From Sinohyriopsis cumingii (taxonomy: Eukaryota; Mollusca; Bivalvia; Unionida; Unionidae), in contig CM068831.1 in the NCBI GenBank assembly GCA_028554795.2, positions 33,654,644 through 33,718,643 on the forward strand: 64,000 nt of DNA. Direction: 5' to 3'. The notes under the pieces are model-generated. The model was not told the DNA's origin, searched no databases, and saw only the letters and a list, made by a program, of their open reading frames with translations. The stretch's first letter is position 1. Each line of letters opens with the position of its first letter. Positions 21,860 to 34,100 of this stretch are shown piece after piece. The position numbers and the translations under genes are program-made.

Positions 21860-23010
21860 ATGTTTTCCATGGCACCCATACTGATGACGATGCAAGAATC
21901 CCAATGGGTCGAATTTCATCCCGTCTCCTCTTTGACTAATTCCGCTCCCATCGAGTTTGAAATCAAAGGACAACCCGAAGATTACGTCGACCTGAATAGC
22001 AGTTACTTGTACTTGAAAGTGAAAGTGATCGAACCGCCCAACACTCCCCTAAGCGACAATGAACAAAGTAGCTCCCGTCAACAGTTTCATGCATTTCTTG
22101 TTTAGCGGAGTGAATTTGTACTTGAAAAGAAACCTAGTAAGCAGCAGCATGGATACTTACCATTACCCGGCGTCACTGGAAAATCTTTTGACGTACGGAA
22201 AAGGGGCCATGATCACACATCTGGATGCGTGCGAGGTATGGAAAACTGACTCACCAGGCAAGTTCATTGTCCTAGATAACAACAATGTTGAGTTTAAAGA
22301 CCGTCCAGAGGAAGTTGATAGAAGCCGTAGTTTAGAACTGATGGATCGTTTGCATTTGGATATGTGGTTGCAAGATCAGTATTTGCTGAACGGAGTGGAT
22401 GTTCGCCTGAGATTGAATCGCAGCTGCGCCGCTTTCCATTTTATGGCTGCAGCTAATGCCGCTTACAAAACAAAAATCGATGAATCCAAACTATGTGCGA
22501 CGTGTGGAAGTGTTACCTAAAGTGGAAAATGACATCAGTAACACTTTGAGCAGAACGACCGCCAAGTATCCGATACTGTGTGTGAAACTAAATACTTTCA
22601 CCATTCCCCCGGGGTCAGCGATCCATGATCGAAGATCATCTGTTCCAAGGACAGTTACCTAAACGTTTAATCATTGGCATTGTCAAGAAAGAAGCTTTCC
22701 ATGGAGCCTAGAAGTAAAATCCTTTCGAGTATCAACATAAAAACGTTTCCGAAATTTAAGTCAGTCACGTTGTCAAGACTTTGTAGTCTTTGAACTGACA
22801 TTGACAAGAATTACTTGACATCGTACTTGTCCTTGTACGAAGCCACCAGACAATTAGGGATTCACCATTCACGGCATTTCGTACGAGGATTATGCAAGAT
22901 GGTACGCTTTGTGGGCTTTTGATTTCACTCCGGGCCAAGGCAGCGAGGAGGGACTTTTCCACCCTATAAAATCCGGCAAGATTCGTGTGGAAATTGTGTT
23001 TGTAAAATGA
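21860..23010 (+). pseudogene. Polinton major capsid protein (double jelly-roll)
   Basis: A hexon-like major capsid protein, known in many animal genomes as F54H12.2-like. It starts at ATG 21860 with ESQWVEFHPVSSLTNSAPIE and EDYVDLNSSYLYLKVKV, the typical N-terminal strands. From 22059 in another frame it reads NSFMHFLFSGVNLYLKRNLV and YHYPASLENLLTYGKGA, then LNGVDVRLRLNRS. Later pieces are frameshifted. The C-terminus reads DFTPGQGSEEGLFHP and SGKIRVEIVFVK with a stop at 23008-23010. The total span of about 1.15 kb is a little shorter than usual for the family. At least three frameshifts are visible. Confidence 0.88.
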
Positions 23011-23089
23011 GAACCTGATTAATCAGTGAATTTGATATTACCATAGAAATCAACAGTTTGAGAGAAGTCATTCTAGACTATTAGAAGCG

Positions 23090-23287
23090 ATGGCAGACTG
23101 TAATCCGTCTATGAATTGTGGAGAATCTATGGAAATGGAATGTGATGATACTTTTGAAGCAGATCCCCAAGACAAAGACGAAAATGACATAGTGATGAAG
23201 TCCATATGGCCAGAACAAGAACATTTAGTCTCCTGTTTCACCAAACACCTGGCAGAACAAATTAGGGAACTGATGAAGAAAGATTGA
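23090..23287 (+). pseudogene. small acidic protein, unrecognised
   Basis: A 65-codon frame with ATG at 23090. It is Met/Cys/Asp/Glu-rich (MNCGESMEMECDDTFEADPQ) and ends with a helix TKHLAEQIRELMKKD at the stop 23285-23287. It follows the capsid gene by 80 bp and points the same way. A second helical piece (NKLDEYLDEAWSLIKEEAVL, about 23357-23420) in another frame suggests the gene originally ran on to about 23590 (last readable block LLAQIAETKRRNGYLSDIF). Its function is unknown. Accessory proteins at this place are variable in Polintons. Confidence 0.4.
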
Positions 23288-23625
23288 TATGGATGTCAAA
23301 ACAATCATCCCAGTCAAATTCACCACGATAAATATATGATGCTGAGTCAAGAAAACAAATTGGACGAGTATCTGGACGAAGCTTGGAGTCTCATCAAGGA
23401 AGAAGCGGTGTTGCATCGTGATATATAGATTTGCGTGATCATTCATCTCCTCCATTAATGACTCTAACGATCCATCACATCGAAGCTCTCTTGGCTCAGA
23501 TTGCAGAGACAAAACGAAGAAACGGTTACTTGTCAGATATTTTCAAGCAAAAAGCCAGGATTGAATCGATAACTTATCATCACCTGTAAAAAAAAACAAC
23601 TAGAAAAGTCAACAAAAAACACAAA

Positions 23626-24180
23626 AATGGATACCTGGGAACTTTATTACCTTGTGAACCCACAGTCCGTATACTGCTTCTTGGAATCATGTGTGCTAAA
23701 GATGAACTACCTTATCGCAAACCTCAAGACCATCAAGCTTATGTCATCAACACGGACGACAGTCATCTCCCAGGAACCACTGGGTAGACGTCTTCTTTCC
23801 TAAAGAAGGTTGTGTGGGGTATTTTGATTCGAATGCATTTGCCACCTTTGGAAGACGACATCATCGACTTTATGAGAAGAAGTGCCCAAATAACGCTATT
23901 CAATAACGTGAAATTGCAAGGCACATATTACATGGTGTGTGGAGAATATTGTATGTATTTTCTTTATCAACGCAGTCTTGGATATTCTTTAGAACATATA
24001 GTGACTTATTTTGATCGTCACTCTTCAAGAAATGATGACGAAGTAGATCGATGGTTTTGTGACCATTATGGTTATCTTTTTTCTTTAGCTAGGAAGCGTA
24101 GTATACATCAATGGCCCAATTTTTTCCTTACCTGGAAACCTAGCTCGACTTCACAACGTTGTCAACCTTGTCAGAAATAG
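23626..24180 (+). pseudogene. Polinton adenain-like cysteine protease
   Basis: The maturation protease of Polinton particles, related to the adenovirus protease. The start is ATG 23626 (MDTWELYYLVNP). After one or two frame changes the catalytic His region reads RNHWVDVFFPK at about 23779-23811, the acidic residue lies in GYFDSNAFATFG, a frameshift follows near 23905, and the nucleophile Cys lies in MVCGEYCMYFLYQ at about 23935-23970. It ends NFFLTWKPSSTSQRCQPCQK with a stop at 24178-24180. All three catalytic positions can still be seen, but they lie in different frames. Confidence 0.85.
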
Positions 24181-24243
24181 TTTGTTATTTGAGAAATGCT
24201 TGTTTGTTTTATTGTTAATTATTAATTATTGGTTGTTAGTTAT

Positions 24244-24252
24244 ATGAATAAA
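24244..24252 (+). terminator. polyadenylation signal after protease gene
   Basis: AATAAA in the context tatgaataaaaatgtg, about 70 bases after the protease stop. It plausibly ends the + strand transcript of the element. Confidence 0.5.
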
Positions 24253-24289
24253 AATGTGTTCTGCAAAAATGCGTTATTTTCCATTTTTA

Positions 24290-24660
24290 TCTTGACATAT
24301 GCACTTTGCCGTCTCTCTATCCCTCGCTCTCAAATCAAACGATACTAGCGTTCCAACTCTAAACATTGTAGGGATGTTTTCTATCGCGTCCGCTTAAACC
24401 ATATAAAGTGGCGTAATCTCCAGTTTGACCATCCATTGTTGACTCATCCTCCTATAAAGAAGTGTTCAAGACTAATACAATCTGAGTTTGTTTATTCTCC
24501 TTCTCCGGTGTGGATAGTATATTTTGGTATTTTTTGTTTCTCCTTCCCCTTTATGCATAGTAGATACCGGTTTTTTGATAGAATAGTTTGGGTTTCTCTT
24601 TTCTCCTTCTCGTGTGTGAATAGTAGATAATATGTGAAGTGAGTTTAAGGGATGTTTTCC
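24290..24660. repeat. Polinton right subterminal region with imperfect repeats
   Basis: Pyrimidine-rich DNA with three imperfect repeats of ttctccttctc..gtgtg.atagta at about 24495-24540, 24538-24565 and 24598-24630, plus a TATA-like tataaag at 24400. It probably belongs to the right end of the Polinton. I could not define a terminal inverted repeat because the left end is lost. Confidence 0.35.
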
Positions 24661-24930
24661 TTAAATTGAGTAACAGATAAAAGCAAAATCAACAAGTTTT
24701 GTAAAACGAAATAATGTCCATGTTCAAGGCGATATCAGTATTGTGAATCAAATCAAAATAATTCCAGAAATTATATCACCAGTCGAAAATAACAAGATTG
24801 TCCGAATGAATTTCTGGTCTTGAATGTTCTGATGTGTCATTAACCCTGAATGGCCTAAACTTCTAACTGTCTCGATGTATCACTATTGCGTTATCTAGGA
24901 CGTCTTTGAACAAATTCACAATAAACCAGA
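24661..24930. other. spacer, nothing recognised
   Basis: AT-rich DNA between the Polinton remnant and the AAT array. Confidence 0.35.
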
Positions 24931-24947
24931 ACAACAACAACAACAAC

Positions 24948-24991
<44 letters not shown>

Positions 24992-25026
24992 TAATAATAA
25001 TACTAATAATACTAATAATATTAATG

Positions 25027-25062
<36 letters not shown>

Positions 25063-25064
25063 TA
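24931..25064. repeat. (AAC)n(AAT)n microsatellite
   Basis: About 130 bp of AAC then AAT units with a few interruptions (ataatactaataatac). It ends about 57 bp before the truncated 5' end of the L2 copy. Confidence 0.9.
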
Positions 25065-25144
25065 ATCAGTAAAGGTCTTATGAATAACGCAAATGATATA
25101 TAAAGCAAAATATTATTATATATAGTGTCATAGATCATCATCCA

Positions 25145-25546
25145 GTGTTTCACCAATTGTACGCTGATGACACCCAAATATACAAATCTAGCCACCCAAC
25201 TGAAGTTAATGCTACCATCCAAGGTGTAGAGAGGCGCATTTCTGATGTTAAATCATCGATGACATGTAACAAGCTGCAGGTGAATGATGATAAAACTGAG
25301 GCCATTCTGATCACAACACAAAGACTTTCTAATTCACATCCTTTACCTCAAACAATAAATATCAGAAACACCAACATTAAATTCACACAATCAGTACGAA
25401 ACCTAGGTGTTACTCTGGACAGTACTCTCACATTGCACCAACATGTCATGCACATATGCAAGGCTGCATATCTTGAGCTGCGACGCATCAGCTCAATTCG
25501 CAAATATCTTTCAGTTGATGCCACTAAAACACGTGTGTATTCATAA
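25145..25546 (+). pseudogene. LINE RT fragment (motif C onward)
   Basis: The frame starts inside RT motif C (LYADDTQIYKSSHPTE) and continues through MTCNKLQVNDDKTEAIL and LGVTLDSTLTLHQHV. It reads through the codon that is a stop in copy 1 (CAA here). It then ends at a TAA at 25544-25546 where copy 1 has TTA, so each copy has a different nonsense mutation. Confidence 0.85.
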
Positions 25547-25732
25547 GTACTTTCAAGACTGGACTATTGTAACTCAATTCTGTCTGGTTCATCTCAATAT
25601 CTGCTCCAGAAACTTCAAAAAGTTAAAACACAGCTGCTCAGATCATACTTAGAGTACCACGATCAGATCACACATCCCCGCTGCTCTGTACCCTACACTG
25701 GCTATCCATCTCGATCCGGAATCAAACACAAA

Positions 25733-26131
25733 ATGTATTTTCTGTGCTACGTTTCACTGTCGGACTCTAGTCCAACATACCTATCCGACCTCACCCATGT
25801 GTACACACTAGCAATATACGTACGCTCCTCTTCTGACAATCGTATGCTCATTATTCCCACTATGAAAAGAAAGTCATATGAACAGCGTTCTTTTGCATAC
25901 CAGGGCCCAGCAACGTGGAATGAATTGCCCACTGAACTTAGACACAAAGACACAGTGATCCCATTCACGATTGCTCTCAAGACTCACTTATTTCGACTGA
26001 AAGAACAAACTTCTAGACCTAATAATGTTTCCTACCTTAAATATTCTCAGCATGTTTCTATGTTTTCTAAATTCATGGTGTTTGCTTTTGTAATCATATC
26101 ATTATGTTTTTATCTTGTAGGTGTTGTCTAA
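25733..26131 (+). pseudogene. LINE C-terminal region, copy 2
   Basis: It reads SFAYQGPATWNELPTELRHK and KTHLFRLKEQT. Unlike copy 1, where a stop follows EQT, the frame here runs on into the 3' UTR to 26131. A frame break lies near 25550-25730. Confidence 0.75.
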
Positions 26132-26212
26132 TGTTATTAAAGCGCTTAGACCTTCTAAAGATTATGCTATACAAAGTCCTCATTATTATTGTTATTATTA
26201 TTATTATTATTT

Positions 26213-27393
26213 AGTTATTTACACTAGAATATGCATCTGCAATCAAAGTATCTTTTTCCAGCTATGCTTCTAACATTAATGGTGCATTTCTGCATCATAA
26301 AATTCCACAGCTACAATTTTCAATGTTTGTGTTTCACTATGTTAATGAAAGTAAGAGGTTTATGACCGCTGAACACAACAATCGGCATTTGTGATTTATT
26401 GTGGAATACTTTCTGGCATTGTAGACAAAGTGGATTGTCATATTAAGATTACAGATCAGGATGAATTTGTATTCTTCTGGAGTAAATTTAAATGACATTA
26501 AGACCCTTTTAATTTGCTATTGTTGTACAGGTTAAGATGTGTGGCACTTTATCCGTTTGTTCGTTAGCACAAGTGTGTTATTGCAACTCTCCCTAATCTA
26601 CTTATATTGTTTCAATGAAACTTTGAACACATATTCTTCCCAAGTTGCAATTGACCACCATGAAAGTGATCGTGTTGTAGAACAATATACAGCCACAACA
26701 AAAATCGAGAAAATCATTTCATGTCTACTCCTCCTGCATGAAGGTTTCACCAGAAAAGGCGACATCAGTTAGCTGATCAGAAATACAAATATCGCAACTT
26801 GGGAAGCAATATAGCAGCTTAAAGAAGCCATGTCTAAATCTTATTACTTGTCTATTTGTAAATTAAAAGCCAAATATCATGTAGGGTCTTTTTTTTAGGT
26901 TTTCTTCAATGAAATAGGTGCCGATATGGCATTCCGAATGGTGCGCAAAGGACATGGTTCTAATTCGAAATGAATGCTGAACAACTTTTTAACTTATTTT
27001 GCTGGGCTATTTTTGATGAAGTGTTGTACAGGGAAACGTGTAGAGAGTGAATTTAATTGATACAAAGTCCATATGTCACCTTTTAATGACATGCTGTAAC
27101 ACACTGTTTCCCATTGAAGGCTAGGTACTACTGGATATATCAATGCTAAAAGTTTACATTTCCAATGGGAGAAACAGTCGAACTACAGATTGTATTGCTT
27201 GCAGGAAAATGTCGAAGATAAATATGTGGGTTTTAACAGAGCTTAACATAACTTTACATTTCATAGAATTAAACCATAATTCTATTTATATGAACACGGA
27301 TCCTCGACAGAAATTCATATTATTTGTTACATACCTATTGCGTCTCTACATAATACGTTTAGCAGCAGTGAGTGTAGTATATGTAAGAACATA
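26213..27393. other. spacer, nothing recognised
   Basis: AT-rich. Short open frames at 26539-26772 and 27143-27394 lack family motifs or splice context. Confidence 0.4.
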
Positions 27394-27690
27394 GCCGCAA
27401 GTGGAATTTAACATGAGTGACGTTACGGTACTGGGACCAATTTAACAAGTGGGTGACCCCAATCGACTCTTAGATTCAAGGAAAATGTCAAATAGGATGG
27501 ACAGCCTAAAGGGGAATTTAATATGGAAGAGGTACACTATCCTCTAAGGGAATTTAACATGGGAGAGACACTATACACTTAAGGTGAGTTTAACATGGAA
27601 GAGGCTGAGATCCCCAAGGGGAATTGTAAATTGGAATTGTACTAGGGGGGTGGGCAAAGGGGACTTAACATAGGAAAGACTCTTGGGGGA
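27394..27690. repeat. degenerate 36-bp minisatellite
   Basis: Consecutive 36-base blocks share the core aagggaatttaacatggaagag. The clearest are 27505-27540, 27541-27576, 27577-27612 and 27613-27648, with weaker blocks before (27394-27429) and after. The period is constant although the units differ at many positions. The period is a multiple of three but the units hold stops, so this is not a protein repeat. Confidence 0.75.
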
Positions 27691-27771
27691 CAAAGGTGTT
27701 CATGGAGTTAAAAGGGAATGGGTAAGGAATTTAAATTGGAGTTGAAATACATAGACATACGCAAAGAAAGA

Positions 27772-27792
27772 CACACACACACACACACACAA
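27772..27792. repeat. (AC)n microsatellite
   Basis: About 20 bp of AC. Confidence 0.85.
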
Positions 27793-27924
27793 TACAGAGA
27801 CAAAACACATTTGTATCAGAGTGAACAAGTCTATTTTCAAGGCAAGTGACTGGTCCTGAAAAGATCCGTTGGGATTTCTTCTATTTACTCCAGTTTTTCC
27901 ACCATCTCCTCAGTATGTCTAGAA

Positions 27925-28101
27925 TAGGGGTCTCAAACACGAAGTTCCCGAGACGCATGCGGACCGCCAAGCTGTATCCTGTGGTCCGTAAAATGATTGG
28001 CGTCACAAGGTGTCATGATAGATAACTAACATGGTGCGTCTCTTGGGCCATCGAATATGCCTACCTGCGGCCCTCTGTTTGGTTTTAGTTTGAGACTCCT
28101 G
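27925..28101. mobile_element. 177-bp hAT-like MITE with TSD
   Basis: The left terminus taggggtctcaaac (27925-27938) and the right terminus gtttgagactcctg (28088-28101) are inverted with two mismatches. Flanking 8-bp direct repeats gtctagaa (27917-27924) and gtcttgaa (28102-28109) differ by one base. Terminal cAGGGG..CAAAC and 8-bp target duplications are hAT features. The 177-bp interior has no coding capacity, so this is a non-autonomous element. Confidence 0.8.
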
Positions 28102-28109
28102 GTCTTGAA

Positions 28110-31100
28110 ACTTCATCTTATGTTTCTGTTTTTATATAGGCATGCAGTCGGGATGTCATTATCTTCGGAAACAAATTATTATGGTTCTTGATCCAGTTCT
28201 CGGTCATTCTTTGCAACGTTTTTGTTTCCCCTCATTCTCTTTTCTTTAACCTACATGGTCTTCACCTTGCCTATTTCAGCTTTCATCACTTCTTTAATCA
28301 GGACGTTTGCTCTTTGGAGGGCATCCGCTTCCCTTCTCACTCTGTGTAGCTTATATCGTTTGTCACTACTAGCCAATGTAGTTGCTCAATGTCCACCGTG
28401 ATGTCTACTGATTTTGGAACTTGTCTATCATATTATTATCTTGTCTGATTGATGATGAATGGTACGATTGGTGTGTGCATCGATTTAAATGCATGAAGCA
28501 CAAGCGCGAAAGAAAACAACAAATACACACAGTACATATCACATACAAAAGCTTTGCGCGGACCTAAAATAAACTCAGATTTTAACATGCAAATACACTA
28601 TTAAAACAAGCCCACTATACTCGATACAAGCAACATCGAAGAAAGGAAAACATTTTCTAAGATTTACCTATACAACAAACATAACAATTACACATTATGA
28701 CATAAGAAGGTTAGTTTGTATTTATGGACACACCTCTAAACATTTAATAAGGGAGTGCAGTTTGTGTTGGGAAAAATATAAACTCATATAGGCACGTACA
28801 CACAAACATTTCTTTAAATCTTGCTCGCTCTGAAAAGGGCCGTCCTTCATCCCGCGCAATTGGTTAATGTATACGCCTTCCAGGCCGAGAACCACACATA
28901 TACACTGTTGACTGTAACCATCTATACCACAACTATTAGTGGAGATGCGGATTACAGTGGGGGTCTGGTGGCTTAAGAATATCTATTAATCATTCCAGGG
29001 ATTCTGAAGTTTGCTATATCCCTCTGTGCTTCAGAAAGCAAATGCGTATGTTGCGGTGGTTGTCGACACTGGGGTTCCCACTTTCATCGCTGCTGCTCCA
29101 ATTCCAAGTTCCAGTCCTCTCTCAGAAATATTATGAATGGTTTCTGCGATGGATCCCTCGCCAAAGATTATACAATATAGAGCTGCAGCATCACCAAACG
29201 GAGCAGTATCTTTCTTTATTGTTTTTATATTTTTCTCTTTTCTGTTGGACCTTAAGATTTGCTTCTTCATGTAGAACCTCCATGGTCCGTTCATAAAGCC
29301 GGATTCGATCATTTTCAAGGTGTTTCTAACATATTGTTTTTAGATTGTAGTCATTCTGCAGGTGTCTATGCATGACAGATCGCTAGCCTGACTGACGAAC
29401 GTGCCTCTTTCTTGCCTAAAGCAAGGTGGTATAGGATCATATTCCTCACATAAACTATATAAAACACCATTTACAAGACCCTAATATGTAAAATAAGTAG
29501 TATATCACTTACCTAAAATAAACTCTCACATAACCTTTTACATACAATAACACTATACTACAGCAAACCAACACACTGCACTACAAACAAATTTTAGACT
29601 TTCCTTCTTTTTAAATAATGACAATGACAAACACATATATACAACAAACAAATCAATGACTCAATATCACACCATCAAGGGAAATTAGTACTTATATATA
29701 TACACCACTAAATCCTCACATGCTGGTGAAAAGATAATATTTTGACTCTTTAACATTTTCATAATTAAGGTTGATTCATTTTCGTGACTCAGTGCTAGAA
29801 TTGTTTATCGCATCTAACAATATCAGAAGTTTTGCAACACTTATCACAAAAGAAGTTGATGTCATTCGAGGAAACATACTGCTTCGTTTATACCTTTTTA
29901 CTGTCAGAAGATTCCATCACATGTGTAATTACAAAAACATGTTAACGGTATTACTAGTTACTATTGCAACAAATACAACCACGTTTCTAGCTATCGCGAG
30001 AAACATGATTATAGCGGAGAGATGTCATGGATATTTGGAGTCAGGATGTTGTATTCCAAGAAATGGCTCAATTATCTACCTGCATACAAACTGCATTTTA
30101 CATGAATCATTTCAAAGACCGAAACTTCCTGCTATTTATTAACAGGTTATCCCTTGTGAAGATCATATTTGCGCCAATAACAAAAAGTCACAGGTTCGTT
30201 CAGAACAGAAACGATGTTGTCCTTGTGGTCAATTAATAGGTTTTGATCATCCATGTGTAGTCACAGAAACAACTACGAATCCGAGGAGTCTTTTTATTGC
30301 CCAAACAACAAAAAAGGATTAAGGAACCTTTTTTAATATTTTTCGCAATTGCAATATGATTTCAAGGGAACGCGCAAATATAGTAATAGGTTTCAGTGCC
30401 CTTTCTGATTTCTCGGAGTTGTTTCCAGACTCTGCCGCCGACGCATGGAACAAACAAGATTTTGTTACATCACGAGAACTGACATTAATACTCCACAATC
30501 ACTGCTTACAACTTCTCTGAATACATCGTACAGTTTATCGTGAAAAATAATTCAGGAAAGGAGCTGATTTCCACAAATGACCATAAATGAAGGCAAATCT
30601 TGAAAATGAAGTTGACAAAAATACAGTTAAATACGTTATGAGTTTCAGTAAACCGATCAAACTGTTTAATGCCATTTCTACACTTTTTTCAATGCAGAAG
30701 GAAATTGGCACGTGTCACTCCCGTACTTGCCCGAAGTCCTTGACGGTATGCGATCAAAACAGACAGAGCCAGAGACGTAAGGTCACTCCAGTTACTCGGG
30801 GTTTGTATGTTTTAAAAGATTCTGCATTGATGCAAGGAAAAGAATTTCTCCAAGACGTGCTTATTGAATAACACATTTCTATTAATGAAGGCAGTAACAT
30901 GCGTTGATTCAAACAGGTTAGTAAACAATTGCTCTACGGGACACTCCTGCAAATTTTCTTCATACTTCTGTCGAAGGCATTAATTCCTCATCAGTGCTGT
31001 GTCAAAGATAAGACAGAAAGAGTGTTCAACAACTCCTCGGACTTCACATACGTAGTCAGAAAAAATTCGGCAAGAGATTTGAACGATTGTAATTACCTAA

Positions 31101-34100
31101 TAATAATGCACTGAGATTCGTGTTCATGCTCCAAACAGTTTTCGACATCTTCACCATGAAACCTACGGTTGTGACAATGTAATACCGTTATGAAGATTAT
31201 TATTATCGTGTCGTATTTGACCACTGCACTTCCTTTCGAGTCTGAAATCGAATGACAAACCATAGATTCCTTCGAAATGAATAATAGTTACTTAAACTGG
31301 CAAGCTTGAGTGCTACAAATGTACAACACCAGTCCTAGTACCGATATCAGAGTGCAAATACACCAATCAGCTGTTTTAAAACGTCAGTTTGTTTTTGTTT
31401 TGTTTATTTTCTCCACTACAGCACAGATGAAAGGAAAATATAAATTCTTTCTATTGATATTATCAAAATGAAATTATGAAATATCATGTTCTTTCCACTG
31501 TGAGTACAATTATGACAATGTTAATGCAGTTGGATTCTATTCGAAAATACAGGACAATCATTTTTTAGAACCCATGGCATGGTTCGTGTAATCCTAACTT
31601 AGCGAATCAAGCCATAAAGTACATTTTGAGGAAATTAAAGATGCAAATGTAAGTATATTTTTTTCCCATTTTTAATACCTGCTAATGCCTTGTAACTTAC
31701 ATGTTCTTTGTAGGGACCCCAGGTATGTTGTAACATATATGGCGTCTATCGTTAGCCTGAAGCTGAAACATTGTATCAAAATGGTTAACGTAAGTTGCTG
31801 GCGCGTGACAGTCTAGTCAATCAATAAGAATTCTTCGTGGTTTTTCCTTATTGGCTCTGAGCCCCTCCCTTCCTTTTCAACTAAACCTTCAGCTGCATAT
31901 TTTCCTTGAATTTAGTTCTGTGACTTATACAACAGTACGTCTCTGTTAAATATCTGGTAGCCTTTGGCCTCAATATGCTTTATTATTCCATTTTTATAAA
32001 CCCCCGAGAAGCCTGAAAATATTCTTAGCCGTTCCATTTACGAAAATATACTAACATGTCTCGTAAATCACTATTTAACCGATCAGAATGGTATTTTCAA
32101 TACAGCGTTTCTCACGTTTATTGTGAAAATTCTGAATACCACGCTCATTTGTTTGCTGCTTTGAACGTTTCATTTGTGACTCAGTAAGCTCGTCCACATT
32201 ATTCACTTTATCATTTCTACATATTTCTGATAAAACTAAACATATAGCTCCTACTAAATGAATGTAAATGTTTTGTACAAGGTGGTTCCTAATACTCTAT
32301 CCTAGGTTTAGACGCACATATTGTGCACGTGTTATTCACTGGTCGTGCAGTATCTATATGTTCAGTATCGTAAAATGCTGCACAGTTATGACAACGTAAA
32401 GTTAACGGAGACGAAAATGAGTAGTACGTAATAATAACAATATCGGAGTAAAGAAGCAAGAAAGTAAAAGCAATAAAAATAGAATAAAAAACATAACAAT
32501 CAAATTGTTTGGTTCAGATACGTATGCAATTGTCTTGTTAAGAAAACCAAACCAAACCTATCATGTTTATTTTGCATACACAACATGACTCCTAGCTCAT
32601 CCCATGGTCCGAACGTCATTGGCTTTTATATGTGTACGTGATCCTTTCAGTCAACGTAATCAGTGTAGGAAGAAATATATTAATTTTGATCACGGTGTTT
32701 AGTTTACCTGACTTTTATTTCTGGGTCGTAAGATGTGTCTCATTTCAGCTATTAATCTTCTTGCATTAATATCCCTTAGCGGGTTTTCTTGACTTTGACT
32801 TCATACATTATACATTTTTGACAGCTCAATATTTTCCCCTTGTTTTCAGTATGTTGTATTGCATACTTATATAGTGTTCAAATTTACTTTGCCAAATCTA
32901 TTACGAGTTGCTGAAAAACAAAAGAAAAGAAAGATAACGACTGAACGTGCCATTACTGTCTTTACTGTGTGTATGCATATGTGCATTTTAAAATTACAAA
33001 TGCCAGAATTTGTTTTGTTTTATCAAATATTAATTTATTTGGTTAACCTTTCTGCTTGTGTTCAAAGAGTTATGGGGAAGTCTTCTACCTTACGTTGCGC
33101 CTTTATAGCAGACCCTCTTTCCCTTCCACAACACACTCTACTCTAAGGATATGATCTCCCTGACCATTAATTTTACACAAAATATTTCGTTGCGCCTGTA
33201 ATTCCTTTCAATCCACAGAAATATCACAAGTAATATTGATCGATGGTACTACAGGCGATAGATGTCACCACCACCAGCATAAGTCATACCTATAAATTGT
33301 GACATGTACTAGTAGTACAAAGTTTTCAGCTTTTTTGCATTGTCTGATATAGACCGAAGTAAATGAAACAAATGTCTGTAAATATTACAGATAATTTGAC
33401 AAAAAAGTCTTAAACCCAAACAAAAACCTTTTGAAAATGACCGGCACACTTGGCACTGCAAGGAAAAAACAATCGATAGTGTCAAAGCTGGATATACCTG
33501 ATATAAAGTTATTTCTTTATTGCTAATGCATTTTTGTAGCACCTGAGCTATGATGAATTTATCCGACAGTATCGGAGATTGAACGGTGCGACTTGGTATC
33601 GTGTCATGATCATCATGGGAGACCAAGGTATCAGGGTGCATTTTAATAGAAGTATTGGGGTGTTATTGATATGTTTCCTAAATTATGATTACGCACCCGA
33701 TCCGAAATTGTCCCTTTGCAATGCCAATGCAAGTGATGACATTTCGGCATATGTCACAATGACTTGTTAAAACAATAGTGTTGGATAATAGACCTAATCA
33801 TATACATATAGGTACTTATATAATATAATATAATAACACACAATTATGTATACAAAATGCGTATCTCATATAGGAATCGAAACAATTTTTAAATGTTTTT
33901 CAATAAACAATAGATTGTATTGGGTGAAAAGGTAACACAGATTTGGCACATGAGAGAATGTAACAACTTTTGATCATTTTATGTATTGGTATGCGGGTCA
34001 ATTACAAACGAGTGCCAGCACACATTTTGAAATGATGGACTTGCATAAATTATGTTACGTGAACTATGAGAAGCATGTAAACTTGCCGGCGGTAATCCGT

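Larger units (their letters stand above)
12817..24660 (+). mobile_element. decayed Polinton/Maverick (adintovirus-like) element
   Basis: The diagnostic gene set lies on one strand: protein-primed-type DNA polymerase B, a retroviral-type integrase, penton-like and major capsid proteins, a basic core-like protein and an adenain-like protease. This combination is known for Polintons/adintoviruses, which sit between transposons and DNA viruses. All genes have stops or frameshifts. No packaging ATPase was found, the polymerase lacks its C-terminal half and a 3.2-kb LINE is inserted between integrase and capsid genes. I could not identify terminal inverted repeats. The left end appears truncated against LINE and AC-repeat DNA. 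The element is visibly richer in GC than its flanks. Confidence 0.88.
25121..26212 (+). mobile_element. L2/CR1-like LINE, 5'-truncated copy 2
   Basis: From agtgtcatagatcatcatcc onward it aligns with the first copy from 6248 to its 3' (ATT)n tail. I counted about 18 mismatches over the first roughly 420 aligned bases, so the copies are close to 96% identical there. 5' truncation within the RT domain is the normal product of incomplete target-primed reverse transcription. The 3' end carries the same (ATT)n tail (26184-26212). Confidence 0.88.

Noticed and set aside
29771-30142. 123-codon open frame as a gene
   Set aside because: No domain pattern, and AT-rich DNA gives such frames by chance.
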